7,217 nucleotides of DNA from Cellvibrio sp. (GTDB lineage Bacteria; Pseudomonadota; Gammaproteobacteria; Pseudomonadales; Cellvibrionaceae): assembly GCA_003524365.1 (NCBI GenBank), contig DQHS01000254.1:9321-16537 (forward strand), in the 5' to 3' direction. The position numbers and the translations under genes were made by a program. Positions within the stretch are counted from its first letter, which is position 1; each line of letters starts with the position of its first letter. Positions 5,822 through 7,217 of the stretch are shown here, piece by piece. The notes beneath the pieces were generated by a model, which was given only the letters and a program-made list of their open reading frames with translations, ran no database searches and was not told the origin of the DNA.

Positions 5822-6307
5822 TTAATTATCGACGTGCAGATAATCCAGAAACGCGCGCTCCATGGCTTCTACGTGGGGGATAACCGCTTCTTCGCCCGCC
5901 CATGAGACGTGCATAAGTTCGAAGGGTTTGTTATCGGCGTCTTCGCGTTCGGAGATTTCTTCTTCGGTTACGCGTGCCAAACGCGGCAGGCCTTGCGTGA
6001 GAATGGCGATAAAGGGCAGCGACTCGTTGACGCCGGTGGTGTTGAGTACGGCAAAACGTGAGCGGGAGGCGACGCCGGGTTTGTCTTCGCCGTTCATAAC
6101 TTCAAATGAAAGTAGCGGAATGGTTTGCTCGCGCCAGCTGCAGTTGCCGAGATACCAGACGGGTGCACCTTCGACAGGAATCACTTGCGAGACGGGCACA
6201 ATTTCAGCCACGGTCACGTTGGGTGCGAGCAGCAAACGCCCCTGAATCGGAATGAGCAGGCTGGCAACTTCTTGTACTTTTTTCTCGATGCGCTGGGGTG
6301 CTCTCAT
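5822..6307 (-). CDS. chpC: CheW-like chemosensory adaptor of the Chp (type IV pilus) system, ChpC-like
   Basis: This 161-residue cytoplasmic protein is a single CheW-like domain. Visible features are the opening strand VASLLIPIQGRLLLAPNVTVAEIVP (14-38), GAPVWYLGNCSWREQTIPLLSFE (47-69), matching the CheW 'W-G-x-x-x-W-R...P' core, and a following strand-rich region (SRFAVLNTT, LPFIAILTQGLPRL). CheW-family proteins couple receptors to a CheA-type kinase, and ChpC links additional inputs to ChpA in twitching motility. The assignment as ChpC rather than PilI rests on the position directly after a ChpB-type methylesterase. Start ATG at 6307 has AGGA (6318-6321 on the + strand) ten bases upstream. 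The gap to chpB is 89 bases and filled with a tandem repeat that may carry a promoter. FKBP follows. Confidence 0.9.
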   Translation of the reverse strand: MRAPQRIEKKVQEVASLLIPIQGRLLLAPNVTVAEIVPVSQVIPVEGAPVWYLGNCSWREQTIPLLSFEVMNGEDKPGVASRSRFAVLNTTGVNESLPFIAILTQGLPRLARVTEEEISEREDADNKPFELMHVSWAGEEAVIPHVEAMERAFLDYLHVDN

Positions 6308-6334
6308 GAAAATCTGATCCTGTCTGTTCTCGTT

Positions 6335-6384
6335 GTACTTATAAGGGCGTATTTATAAAGGTGTACTTATAAAAGTTGTACTGA
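6335..6384. repeat. 14-base-period tandem repeat in the chpB-chpC gap
   Basis: Units begin at 6335, 6349, 6363 and 6378: GTACTTATAAGGGC, GTATTTATAAAGGT, GTACTTATAAAAGTT, then a partial GTACTGAT. The first three share GTAYTTATAA. On the - strand, the direction of chpC, each full unit presents TATAAG or TATAAA, a good -10-like hexamer, spaced 14 bases apart. The -35 positions are poor. This may be a promoter with reiterated binding sites for chpC and FKBP, or simply a slipped-strand AT-rich repeat. Confidence 0.6.
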
Positions 6385-6396
6385 TCGAATTCGTCG

Positions 6397-7217
6397 TTAA
6401 CGTCTTAATTGTGCCAGCGAACGCGCCAGATATTCGGGCGTGCCGTTTAGGCTGACGCAACCGGTGGCGAGGGCGGAGACGGGCATGGAATCGCTGGTGC
6501 AATCATCGGGTGTTTGTGCCCAAGCCTTGCCGCCCACTTGTTTGATGAGTCGGCAACTTGCCGCGCCATCATCACCCATGCCGGTAAAAACAATCAAGCC
6601 GCAGCGTTCGCGGTAAATACGCGCGGCATTGGCCGCAATCTGGTCAATCGAGGGTGCATAACTGCCTTTCCACGACTGGCCGTAATTCACTACTAAAGTG
6701 CCGTTTTCCAGAATCTCTACTGAATCGCGCGCGGTCACCAGCGTCAGGCTATTGGCCTCTAACACTACGCCTTGCGTGGCGACCATGGCCGGGTAACTGC
6801 CGGCGTTGCTCATCATGCGGTTGAGCGTCGCTGCCTGATTGGCATCTATATGTTGTACGTACAAAAAGGCGATACCGAGATTGGCGGGCAACTGTGCCAA
6901 AAACCGTTTCACCGCCGCCGGACCGCCGGTGGAGGCGGCCAATACCCAGAGTTCACTGGCGGGATTGGCCTGTTGTAAGTTGATATCGCCGCGCAACCGC
7001 TGCAACCGTAAACCGGTGCGCCGCAACCAGGCACTGTGGTCTTCACTGCCTGGGGCAAATTCGCTGCTATCGCTGAGGATAATCGGCACCCGGCTCTGCG
7101 CGAATAACTGTTCTAATAAATGTTGCTCGTCGCAATAGTCTTCCGCGACATCGACTACCCATGCATCCAGTTGCTGGTCCAGTAACTGTTGATTGGCCGC
7201 TTCGCGCGCCGACAACA
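6397..7217 (-). CDS. chpB: CheB-type protein-glutamate methylesterase of the Chp system, ChpB-like (5' end outside window)
   Basis: ChpB removes methyl groups from glutamates of the pilus chemoreceptor (PilJ), setting adaptation in the twitching-motility pathway. About 273 residues are visible; the gene runs off the window, and the TTG near the edge is not evidence of a start. The C-terminal catalytic domain carries the CheB triad: Ser95 in LAASTGGPAAVKRF (92-105), His122 in YVQHIDANQ and Asp216 in TGMGDDGAA (numbers count from the TTG at 7215). The substrate-loop region SDSMPVSALATGCV is also present. The visible N-terminal part (WVVDVAEDYCDEQHLL, RVPIILSD) looks like a degenerate receiver domain, as in ChpB. 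The TAA at 6397-6399 is followed by chpC in the same direction. Confidence 0.93.
   Translation of the reverse strand, partial: LSAREAANQQLLDQQLDAWVVDVAEDYCDEQHLLEQLFAQSRVPIILSDSSEFAPGSEDHSAWLRRTGLRLQRLRGDINLQQANPASELWVLAASTGGPAAVKRFLAQLPANLGIAFLYVQHIDANQAATLNRMMSNAGSYPAMVATQGVVLEANSLTLVTARDSVEILENGTLVVNYGQSWKGSYAPSIDQIAANAARIYRERCGLIVFTGMGDDGAASCRLIKQVGGKAWAQTPDDCTSDSMPVSALATGCVSLNGTPEYLARSLAQLRR

Noticed and set aside
5862..6245. Long + strand open frame opposite chpC
   Set aside because: It is the antisense shadow of a clear CheW-like gene; GC-rich codon usage on the other strand explains the open frame.

Overview
The window reads as a gammaproteobacterial chromosome, most like Cellvibrionaceae or the wider Pseudomonadales. 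The main support is the right end, a Pseudomonas-like Chp chemosensory tail (chpB, then chpC), followed by a short FKBP very close to the Pseudomonas form. From memory of P. aeruginosa, the chp genes and rsmE also lie close together there, so the flanks look like an old conserved neighbourhood. The genus assignment is inference from protein resemblance only.

Left part (1-1859, + strand): the C-terminal end of an alpha/alpha-toroid (prenyltransferase-like) protein, then rsmE (16S rRNA m3U1498 methyltransferase) and, 10 bases later, a short DTW-domain protein related to TapT, which makes acp3U47 in tRNA. The last two both modify N3 of uridine and are probably co-transcribed.

Central part (about 1860-5458): visibly more AT-rich, with the look of an inserted accessory segment. 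It holds a two-gene operon on the - strand. First comes a complete C5-cytosine DNA methyltransferase (3820-4866). It overlaps by 14 bases a 620-residue OLD-like protein (1971-3833) with an ABC-type ATPase domain followed by a TOPRIM-like domain that keeps the E...DxD acidic set. No conventional restriction enzyme is present, so the ATPase-TOPRIM protein is the natural candidate effector. This pair is the candidate defence system of the window. Upstream of it are a 16-base perfect palindrome in the promoter region, a 13-base sequence repeated in inverted orientation near both ends of the module, and about 590 bases without an intact gene that seem to contain decayed coding sequence.

Right part (5459-7217, - strand): chpB (cut by the window edge), chpC and an FKBP-type prolyl isomerase, all in one direction. 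A 14-base-period tandem repeat fills the chpB-chpC gap. ChpB and ChpC belong to the pathway that controls type IV pilus twitching motility.

I see no tRNA, rRNA, CRISPR array, transposase or integrase gene.
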